Source: Odontesthes bonariensis (Eukaryota > Chordata > Actinopteri > Atheriniformes > Atherinopsidae). Taken from it: a stretch of DNA of 64,000 nt. Both the position numbers and the translations under genes were made by a program. Positions within the stretch are counted from its first letter, which is position 1; each line of letters begins with the position of its first letter. The stretch lies in NCBI RefSeq assembly GCF_027942865.1, contig NC_134508.1, forward strand, positions 38,933,466 through 38,997,465, read 5' to 3'. This document shows positions 32,440 to 43,475 of the stretch, piece after piece. The notes under the pieces are model-generated. The model searched no databases. It saw nothing but the letters and a program-made list of their open reading frames with translations, and had not been told where the DNA came from.

Positions 32440-33020
32440 TAGTTATAAGAATAAAGGTAACGTGACTTCTTTAGCATGTTGCTTTCTAACACATTATCCC
32501 TAACACAGGTGGCACACTGGCTGTTTTTCTTGCTGCTGCATTTCCGAGAGAATCACATCATACTTGAGGCAGTCAGATTACATTAAAAGCACCACTTTTC
32601 CTCCCTCACTAAAGTTCATGTCTGTGACAACTGCTATGCTCTCTTTGAAAGAAAAAAAGTTGTCCAAAGGTTCTGAAAGGTTGATAAAACTAGCAGCCTA
32701 CATGCTAATCTGCCAACAGCGTAACCCAACAAGCATTCTTTTCTTGCATGCTGTTTTGATTAGTTGTGGTTTTGAATACTGAGGGGGGACCTATTCTCTA
32801 TATGTATCTTGTCTATGTGTAGGTAAAAATGGTCTGTATTAATGCAACTATAAACTCTGACAATAAACTTACGCAGCAACTAACTAATATATTGCTGCCT
32901 TCAAATTGTCACCGTCAACACGTTTTGACAGAAAAAAACAAAACAAAAAAACCCAGTTCTGAGCAGCATACAACTAAGTATCTAAATATCAATGTGGTAA
33001 AAGGTCCAACTTGATTTGTG
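32440..33020. repeat. Duplicated segment, block 2 copy, after the LINE
   Basis: Collinear with 15456-15902 and 17287-17347 of block 1. It lacks the 1.38-kb Harbinger-like insert that block 1 has at 15903. No gene is seen. Confidence 0.6.
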
Positions 33021-33322
33021 TTTTACTCCTGTTGCCTATAATTGAAAGTGATAACAAAGAAGAATAAGAGGTCAGATTGTATGCATTTATCTCTGATTTC
33101 TTGTTGTTAAACCCAAACAACGTTAATTTTATTCTTTAAAAAAATGACAAAGAGTGTATCCTGAGTTTCTGTAAACCACTGTGCAGGAACACAGTTTACC
33201 TTCACAGATCACAGTGCATGTCTCATTTCCCCTACAAACTGATATTTTGATATCACAAGCCTAGTTTCTGAATACTATTTTAAACAATGGCCTGTGATTG
33301 TGAATACTCTTAGCAATGTCAA
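33021..33322. other. Unassigned spacer
   Basis: AT-rich; the first 100 bases resemble 15130-15260. Nothing coding is recognised. Confidence 0.4.
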
Positions 33323-33499
33323 CCATCCATCCATCCATCCATCCATCCATCCATCCATCCATCCATCCATCCATCCATCCATCCATCCATCCATCCACCA
33401 TCTACAGCTTGTCCGGGGATCGGGTCACGGGGGCAGCAGCTTGAGCAGAGAAACCCAGACGCCCCTGTCCCCGGCCGCTTCCTCCAGCTCTTCTGATCT
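33323..33499 (-). mobile_element. 3' end of an RTE (Rex3-like) LINE with (ATCC)n tail
   Basis: On the - strand the last RTE residues ([13 protein letters not shown] in one frame, corresponding to the [20 protein letters not shown] frame) run into about 18 units of GGAT/ATCC (33323-33396). Only about 175 bases were inserted, a severe 5' truncation. The insertion lies inside the Harbinger transposase gene, just after LLADVD. Confidence 0.75.
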
Positions 33500-34080
33500 A
33501 CATCTGCCAAGAGAACCAGAGAGAATGTTCCCTTGTAATTATAGAACTGGGATCCGCTGTTTGCAGGGGCTTTCAGCACAACGTGCTTCCCATCCAGCGC
33601 TCCACAGCAGAGAGGAAAATTCCACCGCTCCTCAAAACTCCCTGCGATGGACCTCCACTCCTCCGTGGTGGGCACAGCCATGAACTCCTCCATAAGGCAG
33701 TCCCAAATGGCACTGACCACATCGCTGACAATAGAGGAGACGGTGGAGACCCCGACCCTGAAGCTGTTGGTGATGGTCCGGAAGGAGTCCCCAGTAGCTA
33801 GATATCTGCAGCACAGAAAATAATTAATTAAGCTGAGTTGTTAAAAACTATGGCAGTGGTTTCATTGACATGACTGCCTTTTTAATTGATTTATTTATCT
33901 GCCACTCACCGGAGACAGATGGACAGGCGCTCCGCAGCTGAAATGGAGCGCCTGTAGTTGGTGTCCTGCCGAGAGATCACGGCACCGATCCTCCCGAGCA
34001 GGTCATCAAACAGGGGCCTGGTGAGCCTGAAATACCACTGGAAGCAGCCGTCATCCAGACGCAACTCCTGGAGAAGGCGG
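33500..34080 (-). pseudogene. HARBI1-like PIF/Harbinger transposase, truncated
   Basis: Two exons are visible on the - strand: one ending at 33910 (LDDGCFQWYFRLTRPLFDDL ... RLSICLR) with a GT donor, and one from 33805 after an AG acceptor ([11 protein letters not shown] ... [18 protein letters not shown]). The joined frame is coherent. GALDGKHV and LLADVD are the first and second acidic positions of the DDE_4 nuclease; the third acidic residue is absent because an RTE tail interrupts the gene at about 33499. Harbinger transposases cut at TWA sites and act with a MADF/Myb partner, a decayed example of which lies at about 16630. Confidence 0.7.
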
Positions 34081-34566
34081 TGAAATTATCCGAGCTGAGT
34101 GCGCCATCCGAATAATGTCACTGACCCAGACACGACGGCGTGTGCATTTCTCGGACTTCCACCGCAGGTACAAGTTCACGATAGTACATATATCAGCCAA
34201 ATAGCCCGCTTTTTTTACTCGCGCAAAAGCGCCGAATGAGGCGAGTGAATTCACCCGCGGCAAGACTCGCGCGAGTAACGCGGTGCGAATGTGTGAACGC
34301 ACCGTAACAAAGAACGATCCGGATCCGCCTAGAATGTGCAGCGCTTCCGCTGTTTCACAGTACATTGTTTGGGGGCGGGGCGTGTCGCTGCCCAACTCCA
34401 AATGCAGCTGAAGCCGAGGTTTGAAAAGAGCGTACAATGTGCGGATCCGCCTAGAGTCAGCAAAGGGTCCTATAACACTGTGGGGAGGCGGGGCCAGCGG
34501 TTGATCAGGACGGTGGACCTGCTTGAGGGCGGATCCGCCCCGGAGTCCACTGCTATCTGGATTGTT
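34081..34566. mobile_element. 5' region of the Harbinger relic and an adjoining Harbinger terminal fragment
   Basis: GGTGCGAATGTGTGAACGCACCG (34278-34306 area) looks like a Harbinger end of the CGTTCACAC type. 34480-34566 (GGAGGCGGGGCCAGCGG ... CCGGAGTCCACTGC) repeats 17348-17430 in inverted orientation. Three GGATCCGCC motifs recur here. Only the nuclease gene to the left is recognisable as coding. Confidence 0.45.
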
Positions 34567-35453
34567 TGAGGTTAGGATGAGCTCTGTCTAGATAATGGCG
34601 AAAATGAGGCGCCGGCCTCGGGACAGCAGGTGCGGAAGAGAGATTGGGTTTGGGCCACGCACACATTAAATGATACAGGAGTGTATAAAGGATTGTCACA
34701 AACTGAGGTCAAAGGGAATTTCCGAGCATTCTGAAATGTACATTTCTCCACAACAGGGGCTGCTGTGTTCTGCACAGAAACATCATACTCCTCTTGGGAG
34801 CATTTGGTATCAGTAGACGATCTTGATATATCATTACCGGAGTGTCACAAATGAGAGAGCGCCGAGTAAATACCCTCTACGCCGTCTGCAAAGATTTCTC
34901 TTCTTCTTCTCTCACTCTGCTTCTTGTCCTTGTGAATATGCTATCTACATACGGACTCCTTCAGGGTTTTATCCATTACCAAAACCCCACCCTTCTTCAT
35001 CTCATTGGTTCTCAAAGTCACAGGTCAAATGAAACATCTCCCCACACCTAATTATTTTATTATATTTGCCCTACAGGGAGAGGATGTGCGAAGCGGCCAA
35101 ACAAGGATTTTTCCAGCACCCCTAGTCCAACTCATACAAGACTTAAAATGTTGTCAGCTTCGTTCCTAAAACTTTCCTATTAACCATTCTTTCATTTATA
35201 CATTCAACAAATATATTTCTCACAACCTGCTGACCTTAGCTGCAAACCCCCTCCCCTCTCACCCCTTATAACGGCCTCTTAGATGTCAAAGGTCCAGTTA
35301 CTTAGATCGGAAGGAGTTCAAAGGTCACCTGTCAAAAGTAATATGATCGTAGAAAGGTCAAAGTCACCTGTCAAATTAGTTTGATGGAAGGGGTCCCATT
35401 TTGTCTTGTAAGTCCCACAGCATTGTCAGAGGGCATTTGTGTGTTGTTCTAAG
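34567..35453. other. Unassigned sequence
   Basis: No coding region is recognised. Around 34680-34760 TATAAAGG followed by TGTCACAAACTGAGG and TTTCTCCACAACA vaguely resembles the retroviral LTR at 38616-38924, so a decayed related LTR is possible but not shown. Confidence 0.3.
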
Positions 35454-36174
35454 TGTCACACCCAGAGAATTTGCAGGACACAGGAGCAGGTGTTGTAAAT
35501 CCAAGGTTTTTATTTTAGGAGGAACAAGGTTGTCCAAAACTCTCCAAGAGAGAACAAAAAGGACTATATATATAAGTTATCGATAATATCATATATTTCT
35601 CCCAAAATGAGAGAAGTATATCTATGAAACGTTATAGAAATAATAATCACTCCACTGATGAGGAAAAACAAAGGCTTCGAAACTATATTTTAAACGGATA
35701 ATCACTCCAACTACGGAGGAAAACAAAAAACCCTCTCCTGTAAAAATAGGAGGCACTCAGATATAAAAATTTACTAGGAAACGAAAAATCACTCCACTTG
35801 GAGGAAAACGCAAAAATGCTATTAAACTTAAACTATTTTTTAACAAGGCTATAAATACAAAAGTTATCCAAAACAAACCTCTCTTAGCGAGATTCGAAAC
35901 GTGGCATAGGACATGAACTTGGTTTTGAAAGCAAGAGTGAGGTATGTTGACAACAACGATAACGACACACTGGCACAAGACAAAGGGAGACATCAACTCT
36001 TATACACACAGGGTTAAGGGGGAACAGGTGGAATCACTCATGCGACAATCAGACGGGAACACAAGAGGAAGGGCAAGTGACCTGAAACGAGAGGGAAGTT
36101 AATCTTTCAAAATAAAACAGGAAATGACGAGACATGACAAAAAAAGCCCCACTTGACCTCACCGCGGTGTGACA
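35454..36174 (-). repeat. Gypsy 3' LTR, 721 bp
   Basis: It has inverted TGTCACAC termini. A purine-rich tract (AGAAGGGGGGGCTC on the - strand, 36175-36188) adjoins its inner edge, as expected for the plus-strand primer. The parts that overlap the 5' LTR differ at roughly 8 of about 520 positions by eye. Confidence 0.85.
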
Positions 36175-36179
36175 GAGCC

Positions 36180-37578
36180 CCCCCTTCTAGGACCGACTCC
36201 TGACGGTCCAGGTAATTCAGGGTGATCTTTGCAGAAGTCCGTGATGAGGGAGGGGTTGGCTATGTAGCTCCTTGGAACCCACTGTCTTTCTTCTGGGCCG
36301 TAACCCTCCCAGTCCACTAAAAATTGCTTGCCCCTCCCTCTGTTGCGCACAGCTAGTAATTTCTCAACTTTATAAAAAACTCCCCCGTCGGCCGACTCCA
36401 GCGGCGGCGGGGGCTTGGTGGTTGGGACCATGGGACTTTCCTTGGCAGGTTTAACTATACTCACATGGAACGTGGGATGAACTCTGAGGGGCGTAGACGG
36501 ATGGCGGCTGGGTTGATGACCTTTGAAATTGAGAAGGGTCCCGCGAACCGCGGTGCAGGTTTTTGCTGGGGACTTTGAGGTGTAGGTCAAGGGCCGAGAG
36601 CCAAACCTTCTGTCCGGGTTGGTATGGTGGTGCAGGTTGGCGTTTGCGGTCGGCGGCCCTTTTGACCCGGTCCCCCTGGCGGATGAGAACTTGGTGTGCA
36701 GCAGTCCAGATGCGCCGACAACGGTGAACCAGGGCGTGGGCGGAGGGAACCGTGACCTCACGTTCCGCATCTGGAAACACGGGAGGCTGGTAGCCATACA
36801 CGCACTTGAAGGGGGAGAAACCTGTGGCGGAGGTGGGCAGAGAATTATGTGCAAATTCCACCCAGACCAGGTGGCTGCTCCACGTTGTCGGATTCTGTGA
36901 CACCAAGCAGCGGAGGCCGGTTTCCAGCTGCTGGTTCAGGCGCTCAGTCTGGCCGTTGGCCTCCGGGTGGTACCCTGAGGTCAGTCTGACAGAAGCACCA
37001 ATGAGCCGGCAGAACTCCCTCCAGAACCGGGAGATGAACTGGGGCCCCCGGTAAGAAACGATATCTTTGGGGAAACCATGGATTCTAAAAACATGTTGCA
37101 TCATAATGCTAGCCGTTTCTTTGGCAGAGGGTAATTTAGGCAGAGCAATGAAGTGAGTCATTTTCGAAAACCGATCCACCACAGTCAGAACCGTGGTGTT
37201 ACCTGCTGAGACCGGGAGCCCCGTGACAAAGTCCATCGAGATATTAGACCACGGTCTGGAGGGAATCGGCAGCGGGTGCAGCAGCCCCCTGCGTGACCCG
37301 GAGGATGTTTTGTTACGGGCGCAGACCGAGCAAGCCTCAATGTACTCCCGAACCTCCGGCTCCATGGATGGCCACCAGAACCGCTGGGAGATGGTGAACA
37401 TGGTTCTCCATACTCCCGGATGGCAGGTGAGCAGCAAGGTGTGGACCCAATGGATCACCTGTGGGCGCAGATTAACCGGGACAAAAAGACAATTATCTGG
37501 GCAACCACTAGGTGGAGGAGTCTCACCATTTGCTTGCTTCACCTCCTTTTCTATTTGCCAGGTAACCGCTCCAACCAC
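36180..37578 (-). pseudogene. Gypsy integrase with C-terminal chromodomain, frameshifted
   Basis: The - strand frame 37578-36451 holds an HHCC-like zinc region (ACSVCARNK), the integrase core with SMDFVTGLP, DIVSYRGPQF and YHPEANGQTERLN, and the GPY-type region after it. The second catalytic aspartate, normally in SDRG, is Tyr here (TAC, 37053-37051). A frameshift between about 36600 and 36850 moves to the frame that carries the chromodomain: YKVEKLLAVRNRGRGKQFLV, then DWEGYGPEERQWVP (about 36250-36410). The chromodomain directs chromoviruses to histone-marked chromatin. Both the D-to-Y change and the frameshift predict loss of function. Confidence 0.8.
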
Positions 37579-37677
37579 ACAGTTCAGTGGGAGGATGGGT
37601 TCAGGTTCCTTGGTAGCAGGCGCAGGGTCGTAGATGCGGGACAGGGCGTCAGGCTTGACATTCCGGGACCCTAGCCT

Positions 37678-38224
37678 CTAAGACAACGTGAAGCAGAAAC
37701 AATTAAAGAATAAAGTCCACCTGGCCTGGCGTGAATTTCTTATGCATTCTAAGTTTTTGTGGTCGGTCCAGACAATAAACGGGTGAAGTGCCCCCTCCAG
37801 CCAGTGTCTCCACTCATCCAAGGCGACCTTGACCGCCAGCAGCTCCCGGTTACCTAACGTCATAATTCCTCTCCGCTGGACTCAGCCGTCGTGAAAGAAA
37901 GGCGCACGGGTGCATTTTGCCGTCTGTCTCGGACCGCTGGGAGAGAACACCCCCGATGCCTTCACTGGATGCGTCAACTTCTACGACGAACTGGCGCTGG
38001 GGGTCCGGCAAGGAGAGAATGGGTGAGGAGGTAAAAAGGCGTTTGAGTCGCTGGAACGCCTCTTCTTCCTTCGGCCCCCAGTGAAACCGAACCTGTGGTG
38101 AGGTGAGGGCGTGAAGAGGAGCAGCGATGGTGCTGAAACCTCTGATGAAGCGCCTATAAAAGTTCGCAAAGCCCAGGAATTGTTGGACCCTCTTACGGCT
38201 GTCTGGTGTTGGCCACTCGGCCAC
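37678..38224 (-). pseudogene. Gypsy reverse transcriptase end and RNase H fragment
   Basis: On the - strand, [20 protein letters not shown] is the RT connection region and [18 protein letters not shown] is the RNase H start. [19 protein letters not shown] leads, after a frameshift at about 37860, to [18 protein letters not shown] and [11 protein letters not shown] (to 37678). The upstream RT part is at 48565-49273 and 38526-38611, separated by the retrovirus and the MITE. Confidence 0.8.
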
Positions 38225-38233
38225 AGCGCTGGT

Positions 38234-38525
38234 CTGAAGGGCGGATTATAGTTCTGCGTCTATCATCTTGACGTGTTGCTTTGCTCTGGTCGCGAACCAC
38301 TTTTCATGTTATGGTTCTGCAACCTCGGTCTGGAATTTCTCGGGACGCACAACAGTTTCCCCCTGGTTGTCTGCGTGCGTCCGACGTGTAGTCAGGATTT
38401 TTCTGAGGTGCATGACAACGCGCGCAGAGCCTCTGCGTGGGGGAGTGGTCAAGATTTTGACGCTCGCAGAGGCTCTGCGTCCGAGCGTCAGAGGCTTTGC
38501 ATCTGAAGCATAAATCAGCCTTCAG
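38234..38525. mobile_element. 292-bp MITE inside the Gypsy pol gene
   Basis: The ends CTGAAGGGCGGATTATAG and (complement) CTGAAGGCTGATTTATGC are inverted repeats with small differences. It separates the Gypsy RT residues GKVQMDP (right) from AEWPTPDS (left). The interior is rich in CTCTGCG motifs with no ORF. The superfamily is unclear. Confidence 0.6.
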
Positions 38526-38615
38526 ATGGGTCCATCTGGACTTTGCCGGGAGCTATAATAAAACCTAGGTAGGAAGTGGTGTTAACATGGAATTCACTTT
38601 TTTCTGCTTTGACAT

Positions 38616-38924
38616 TGTGGGAGAAGGATGTCATGACATGCTCATGACTTCTGGCCTAGTTACATCCTGGGCCTTGTTGACTGGTTCATATGAATATTGT
38701 TGATAGTTAGAATGAGCGTGTTTATGATAAACTGCGAAAGCTAGGCGCCTCCAGAGAGGGCCACGTACACTTGTTATGATAAAACGGTATAAAAGGGTGT
38801 CACAAAATGAGCTCGTCGGACATTTTGTACATTCTGTATGCACATTTGCTGTGACGGTTTGTTCAATAAACTCCCCAATGGACGGCTGACCAACGCGGGA
38901 TTCGACTCTAATTTCTCCACAACA
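38616..38924 (+). repeat. ERV 5' LTR
   Basis: It begins TGTGGGAGAAGG and ends CTCCACAACA. TATAAAA (38788-38794) and AATAAA (38865-38870) mark promoter and polyadenylation signals. It matches the 3' LTR except at two visible positions. Confidence 0.9.
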
Positions 38925-38927
38925 TAA

Positions 38928-38945
38928 TGGTGACCCCGAATTCGT
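38928..38945 (+). other. ERV primer-binding site, tRNA-Trp-like
   Basis: TGGTGACCCCGA starts three bases after the LTR. It matches the first 12 bases of the tRNA-Trp primer site known from avian retroviruses, then diverges (ATTCGTG). Confidence 0.6.
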
Positions 38946-41900
38946 GAGATTTTGCATCTGGATCCCGGCGGAGCGTGTCCTCTGTGCCCCGACAACCGAC
39001 ATCAGCTGTGAGAGCCGGCTGGTTGGATTTCCCACCATTACGACTGGCGTCTGTTAGTGGAGCACAGATCACAGGTTTCTTCCGGCTTCCCCAAATTTAA
39101 AAGAACACAGGAGAGAGACGGATCCTGCATTCGGTAAGCTCTTCCATTGCTTTCCTCTGCGCAGGGGGGCTGCTGAAATTGTTTGGGAAATTGTGGGCCA
39201 AGAGGAGCCATATGTGTGAATTGGGATAAAAATTGGTTAAACAGCAGCTTGTGAGAGTTGTAAAGCAGACAGCTGTGAGCAGTTGGTCGGGCTATTGTGT
39301 TGTTGTATTTTTTTTTGTGGTAATTAAGGAAGACTAGTCGCTCATGCTCGGGCAGGAAATAAATCGATGAGTTTAAACTGGAATAGTGGATACGCTTTTA
39401 GAGCGAGCAGAGTGGAAATCACTCGTTCATAGTGATGTCATAGAGCCAACGGCCGACCTTTTATGCATGGGGGTTCGGGCTACCGTGGGACTATGGTTCG
39501 CATTAGTCATTCATATATGTGAAAATTATTTTCACTAGTCAAGGAGTAGACGAATGCTGGCAATTGATTGACTTGCGAACATAAAAGTTTGAAGGTGGAA
39601 TCAAAAGAGCAGTTCAAGAAAACTCCGAAAAAGTCAATTCCAGTTCTATACGGGCACATTTTAAGTATATATGTTTATATCATTTTATATATCTGCTTAG
39701 AACTCTTTGGAGTTATCCGAGACCTCAGTATAAAGACATTTTGAGAAGAAAATTCAAATTCGGTTATGTATTGACCACAGGAGATTTTTATTAAGAGGTC
39801 ACAGCGAAGCTGATAAATACACGTCAGCATCTGTTGCTTTGGTCAGAGACCATATCACAAGGCTTGTAGGGAAAACACATTTTGTATTCCATATATTGCC
39901 GACACCAACATCTCCTGATAAATTAAAAGTCTAAATGAAAGAAATTGATAATTTAAAAATGTGAAGATTTGAACGGTGACTGACAAAACTTTGATCGACT
40001 GACTTGGTGTGAGTATGTGGGACCGGTCTCTGTTGTCTGTCAATGTGTGTGAAATCTGATGTTTTATGTGAATCTAAAAAAACAGAAGAAAAGGAAAAAG
40101 TTCTAACTCATCTCATCCCTTGACTTTTGAGTATTCGTAGTATTTTAAGTTAAACTCAGATTTGCTTCATTGTTATAATTTGCTTCATTGTTATAGTTGC
40201 CACATTAATAACTTGGGGAGATAAGGTGTTGTTGCAGTAATGTGCTGGGATTTTTAAACGCTGTGTGTTTATTTCTTTAAGAGTCTGTATTTTCGTTGAG
40301 TGCATCTTGTTATTATTGAATTATTGAATACTGCTGTGATTGGTGTTAAGTTTCTAAAGTTCTATTCTCAACAGGCGAGTGAAGGTGTTTTGGCTTTCAG
40401 GGGGACAGAGGGTGCTGCGCGTTCACACGGCTGGTGTGAAGGCACGTGGTTTGTCCTTGACAGTTTTCTGCTGCTGCAAATGTTCGTGTGTGATCACACT
40501 TTCTTTCCTTGTGTCTTCCAGGGGCACTTTATGGTTGAACTGTAATAATTATTAGTTTTCTTTAGGTAATGTGCTAATTGCAGAGTTGTTATCAGTCGAG
40601 TAAATGTTGGTTTCGCAATTCCTAAGGGAGAGTTTCTGTCCTTAGGCCATTGATTCATCACGTCGTTCGACGTGAATGTGACATTCCTGATAAAGAAAGT
40701 TTTTCGCTTATGCATTGTTTCTGTATCTTTTGATTTGTAGTTTCCCTGTCCACAGCGTGTTAAATTGTATTTCTTTCTCTTTCTTAACAAACGCCATTTT
40801 GAGGTGAAGAATAGTGCAACTGTTATTTCTGTGTTGTTTGGTTTCTATTTTTTCTCTGTCCAGCTGGAAAGTTTGTATTTCCTCCTCTTTCTTAACTTGT
40901 CACAAAAAGTGTGACAAATGCCATTTTGAGTTGGGGTGTGGTTCAATTGTTATGTTTGGGAGGAGTTTGGAACAGTCTAGGAAGTAGATGTAATGGTGTG
41001 TTCATATTTGGTTGGTTAGAAATTCACGTGGTTCATTGGAGGCGGGCTTAGAGGTGTGTTCATATTTTATTGGTTAGAAGTTACGTGTCTCAGACGTGTT
41101 TCATTGGAGATAGATTTAGAGGTGTGTTTAGATTTCATTGGTCAAAAAAAATATATTTTTATTTCATTGGTCAGAATTGACATAGCTGTGACGTACATTT
41201 GATCATCTGGATTGGTGGAGGACATTGTGTGTGGATTGGATCGGAAGGATCCGGATGTGAGCAAAGGTTGGGGCAACGCCTTTAGCCTGAGTCACTTCAA
41301 ACAGAGTAAGCATTAACTGAGCTTTCGATTAGCAATAAATTAACATTGGGTAGCATTAGTAATACCATTAGCATTGATTAGCAATAGTTAGCATTGGTTA
41401 GCATTAGTAGCATTTGTTAGCATTTCGTTAGCCATAATTAGCATTGATCAGAAATACAATTAGCATTGATTAGCAATAGTTAGCATTGGTTAGCATTAGT
41501 AGCATTTGTTAGCATTTCGTTAGCCATAATTAGCATTGATCAGAAAGACAATTAGCATTGATTAGCAAGAGCAATAAGGCAAATATTGGTTTAAATCTTA
41601 ATTAGCAATAGGTTAGCATTTATTAGCAACAGCTAGGAAGCTAACAGCAATTGGCATTGGTTAGAAGTCAAAAAGCTAAATTAGCCTAACATTGAATTAA
41701 CATTGGTTCAATTTAAAAAAAAAAAAACAACCCAGAGCATAAGCTTTCAAAGCTAACATAGGCTAACCTTAACATTAGCATTGACAATATCCAATCCAAT
41801 AATTAGCTGCATCTAAGCTAAATTTAGCCGAGCATTAAATTAGCATGGATTAAAGTTAAATAATTAGTTAATTTAAATTGACTTTCAAAAAAAAAAAAAA

Positions 41901-42002
41901 AAGGGGGAATACGAATAATAAATAAGGAAAATTTAGAAAATAGATAAGTAAATAAAAAGTAAAAGTCAAAAGTCAATAGAAGGGAACTAACTAGGTGAAA
42001 CA
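38946..42002 (+). other. Unusually long ERV leader, about 3 kb, no ORF
   Basis: Between the primer site and gag lies about 3 kb without a credible coding frame. Near 40990-41150 a unit containing GAGGTGTGTTCATATTT and ATTGGTTAGAA is repeated two to three times. From 41290 the sequence is full of TTAGCATT/GCTAAC words, including a 92-bp direct duplication (listed separately). A packaging signal would be expected just after the primer site but cannot be read by eye. Confidence 0.55.
41381..41564 (+). repeat. 92-bp direct duplication in the ERV leader
   Basis: GCAATAGTTAGCATTGG begins at 41381 and 41473, and the two units are identical but for about one base (GAAATACA versus GAAAGACA). Both consist of short TTAGCATT-type words. 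Confidence 0.85.
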
Positions 42003-43475
42003 ATGGATGTAACACTAACAATAACCATTAGCGCCAAACATCCTGAACATTCCAAAGATATTAAAAAGATATCTCTAAAATGGGAAAAACGAACAAAAAA
42101 TAACGTCTCACCCTGGCCAAAAGGGGGCACTTTCAATGTAACTACCTGTAAGATTATGGAACAAAAGATTAAAGCTTACAAACCAAAGGACAAAAGCAAA
42201 AAGAGACAGGAAAAGAGAGAGCTTGAATTAAAAGTTTTAAATTTCTTTGAAAATGCAGAGCTATATCCAACACTGCCAGGAGCAGTAAACATACAAGGAG
42301 AGTCTGAAATAAAAGATCATAAAATATCTCATGAACGTCCAGAACCACAAATAGCTACATCAAGCAGTCATGGAGCTCCTGAGCCAGACGCCGTCTGTAA
42401 TTCAGATCAGGCAAGGGGACAGCTACCACAATACCAAAAATCACCCGAACTGGCATCTCCAGTTCAAAAGGCACCTTCTGAAGAACATAAGAGTCCAACA
42501 GCGTCAGCACCGAGTTTGATGGAAATGACGCAGAGACAGTATGTGCCGTGGCAGATGCTCGACCTAGGGGGTCTGGTTGCTCGATTGCCGGACATTCACA
42601 CAGGTGCAAGTAGATGGATAAGAGCGTTTGAACAAGAGACTGTGCATAAACTGTTGACTGTGGGACACATTAAGGCAGTGTGGGCACTGTGTTTTGGAAC
42701 TTCTACCATGGAGGGCATTTTGAGACACAGTGAGAATGACTGGATGTTGAGCCACCGAGCTGATGGAACTGACTTTAATGCATATCGAGCTGCACTCTGG
42801 AGAGCGTTACGAGCTGAGTTTCCTGTGGGAGTGGACCTCGAAGCATTAAAAGGGGAGCCACTGTCAGGAACAGAGAGTCCAGCTGTGTACATTGCACAAC
42901 AATTGAAGAAATGGAGACAAGAGTCTGAGGGAGAAATCGAGAAGAGCCCAGCTTGGGTGACATTGTTCAGAGTTTCAATCAAAGAGGCTCTGCCTGCCCC
43001 AGTTCAGGGGAGGCTGGAGGATGTGGTGGGGTTGAATTCAATGTCACATGGACAATTCCGAGACCACGTGGTGCATGCAGTAAACAAATACAGAAAAGAA
43101 CTGAAACGGAATGAGCAGGAGAAGGACATGCAAAGGGAACTTGCACGGTTGCAGTTAGAAGAACTGCAAGCGAAGCAAGAAGTACAAAATGAGGCCATAA
43201 CAGCGGGGGCCGCTGAACAGCCATCACAGGGGCAAGTCCATCGTCGACCCTGTCAAAGGTCAAGAAGAGGTGCACCTGGAGGACGAAGGTCCTCGGGGGC
43301 ATGTTGGGCCTGTGGCGAGAGGGGACACTTTGCTTACAGCTGTCCGAGAGCACCGAGAAACCCGAGTGTTCGGCAGGACCGTGGCCAGTCCCTGCGGGGC
43401 GGAGCAAGTGACCTGGCAGGTCCAAGGCGTTCCTCTGGCAGAGGAATCACAGTATTGGTTTACGTTGACATATAG
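42003..43475 (+). CDS. ERV gag polyprotein, 490 aa, open frame
   Basis: This is the only intact retroviral gene here. The N-terminal half is basic and Pro/Ser-rich, in the place of the matrix and linker regions. Residues of about 180-370 form a helical block starting LGGLVARLPDIHTGASRWIR, consistent with capsid. The C-terminal part has one zinc knuckle, CWACGERGHFAYSC (residues 434-447, C-x2-C-x4-H-x4-C), preceded by Arg-rich sequence, as in the nucleocapsid of gamma- and epsilonretroviruses. Gag assembles particles and packages RNA. I see no N-terminal glycine after Met1 for myristoylation (MDVTLT). The end at 43475 lies just before remnants of RT, so protease and the start of RT are deleted. 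Related fish elements were not compared. Confidence 0.75.
   Translation: MDVTLTITISAKHPEHSKDIKKISLKWEKRTKNNVSPWPKGGTFNVTTCKIMEQKIKAYKPKDKSKKRQEKRELELKVLNFFENAELYPTLPGAVNIQGESEIKDHKISHERPEPQIATSSSHGAPEPDAVCNSDQARGQLPQYQKSPELASPVQKAPSEEHKSPTASAPSLMEMTQRQYVPWQMLDLGGLVARLPDIHTGASRWIRAFEQETVHKLLTVGHIKAVWALCFGTSTMEGILRHSENDWMLSHRADGTDFNAYRAALWRALRAEFPVGVDLEALKGEPLSGTESPAVYIAQQLKKWRQESEGEIEKSPAWVTLFRVSIKEALPAPVQGRLEDVVGLNSMSHGQFRDHVVHAVNKYRKELKRNEQEKDMQRELARLQLEELQAKQEVQNEAITAGAAEQPSQGQVHRRPCQRSRRGAPGGRRSSGACWACGERGHFAYSCPRAPRNPSVRQDRGQSLRGGASDLAGPRRSSGRGITVLVYVDI

Noticed and set aside
33294..33683. Open frame made of HPSI repeats
   Set aside because: It is translation of the (ATCC)n tail of an RTE LINE and adjoining antisense transposase sequence.
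34680..34770. Second retroviral LTR
   Set aside because: It shares only short words with the ERV LTR (TATAAAGG, TGTCACAAA, TTTCTCCACAACA), and I could not define TG...CA ends or a target duplication.
42979..43425. 148-codon open frame antisense to gag
   Set aside because: It is a shadow of the gag frame on the other strand, with no recognisable domain.
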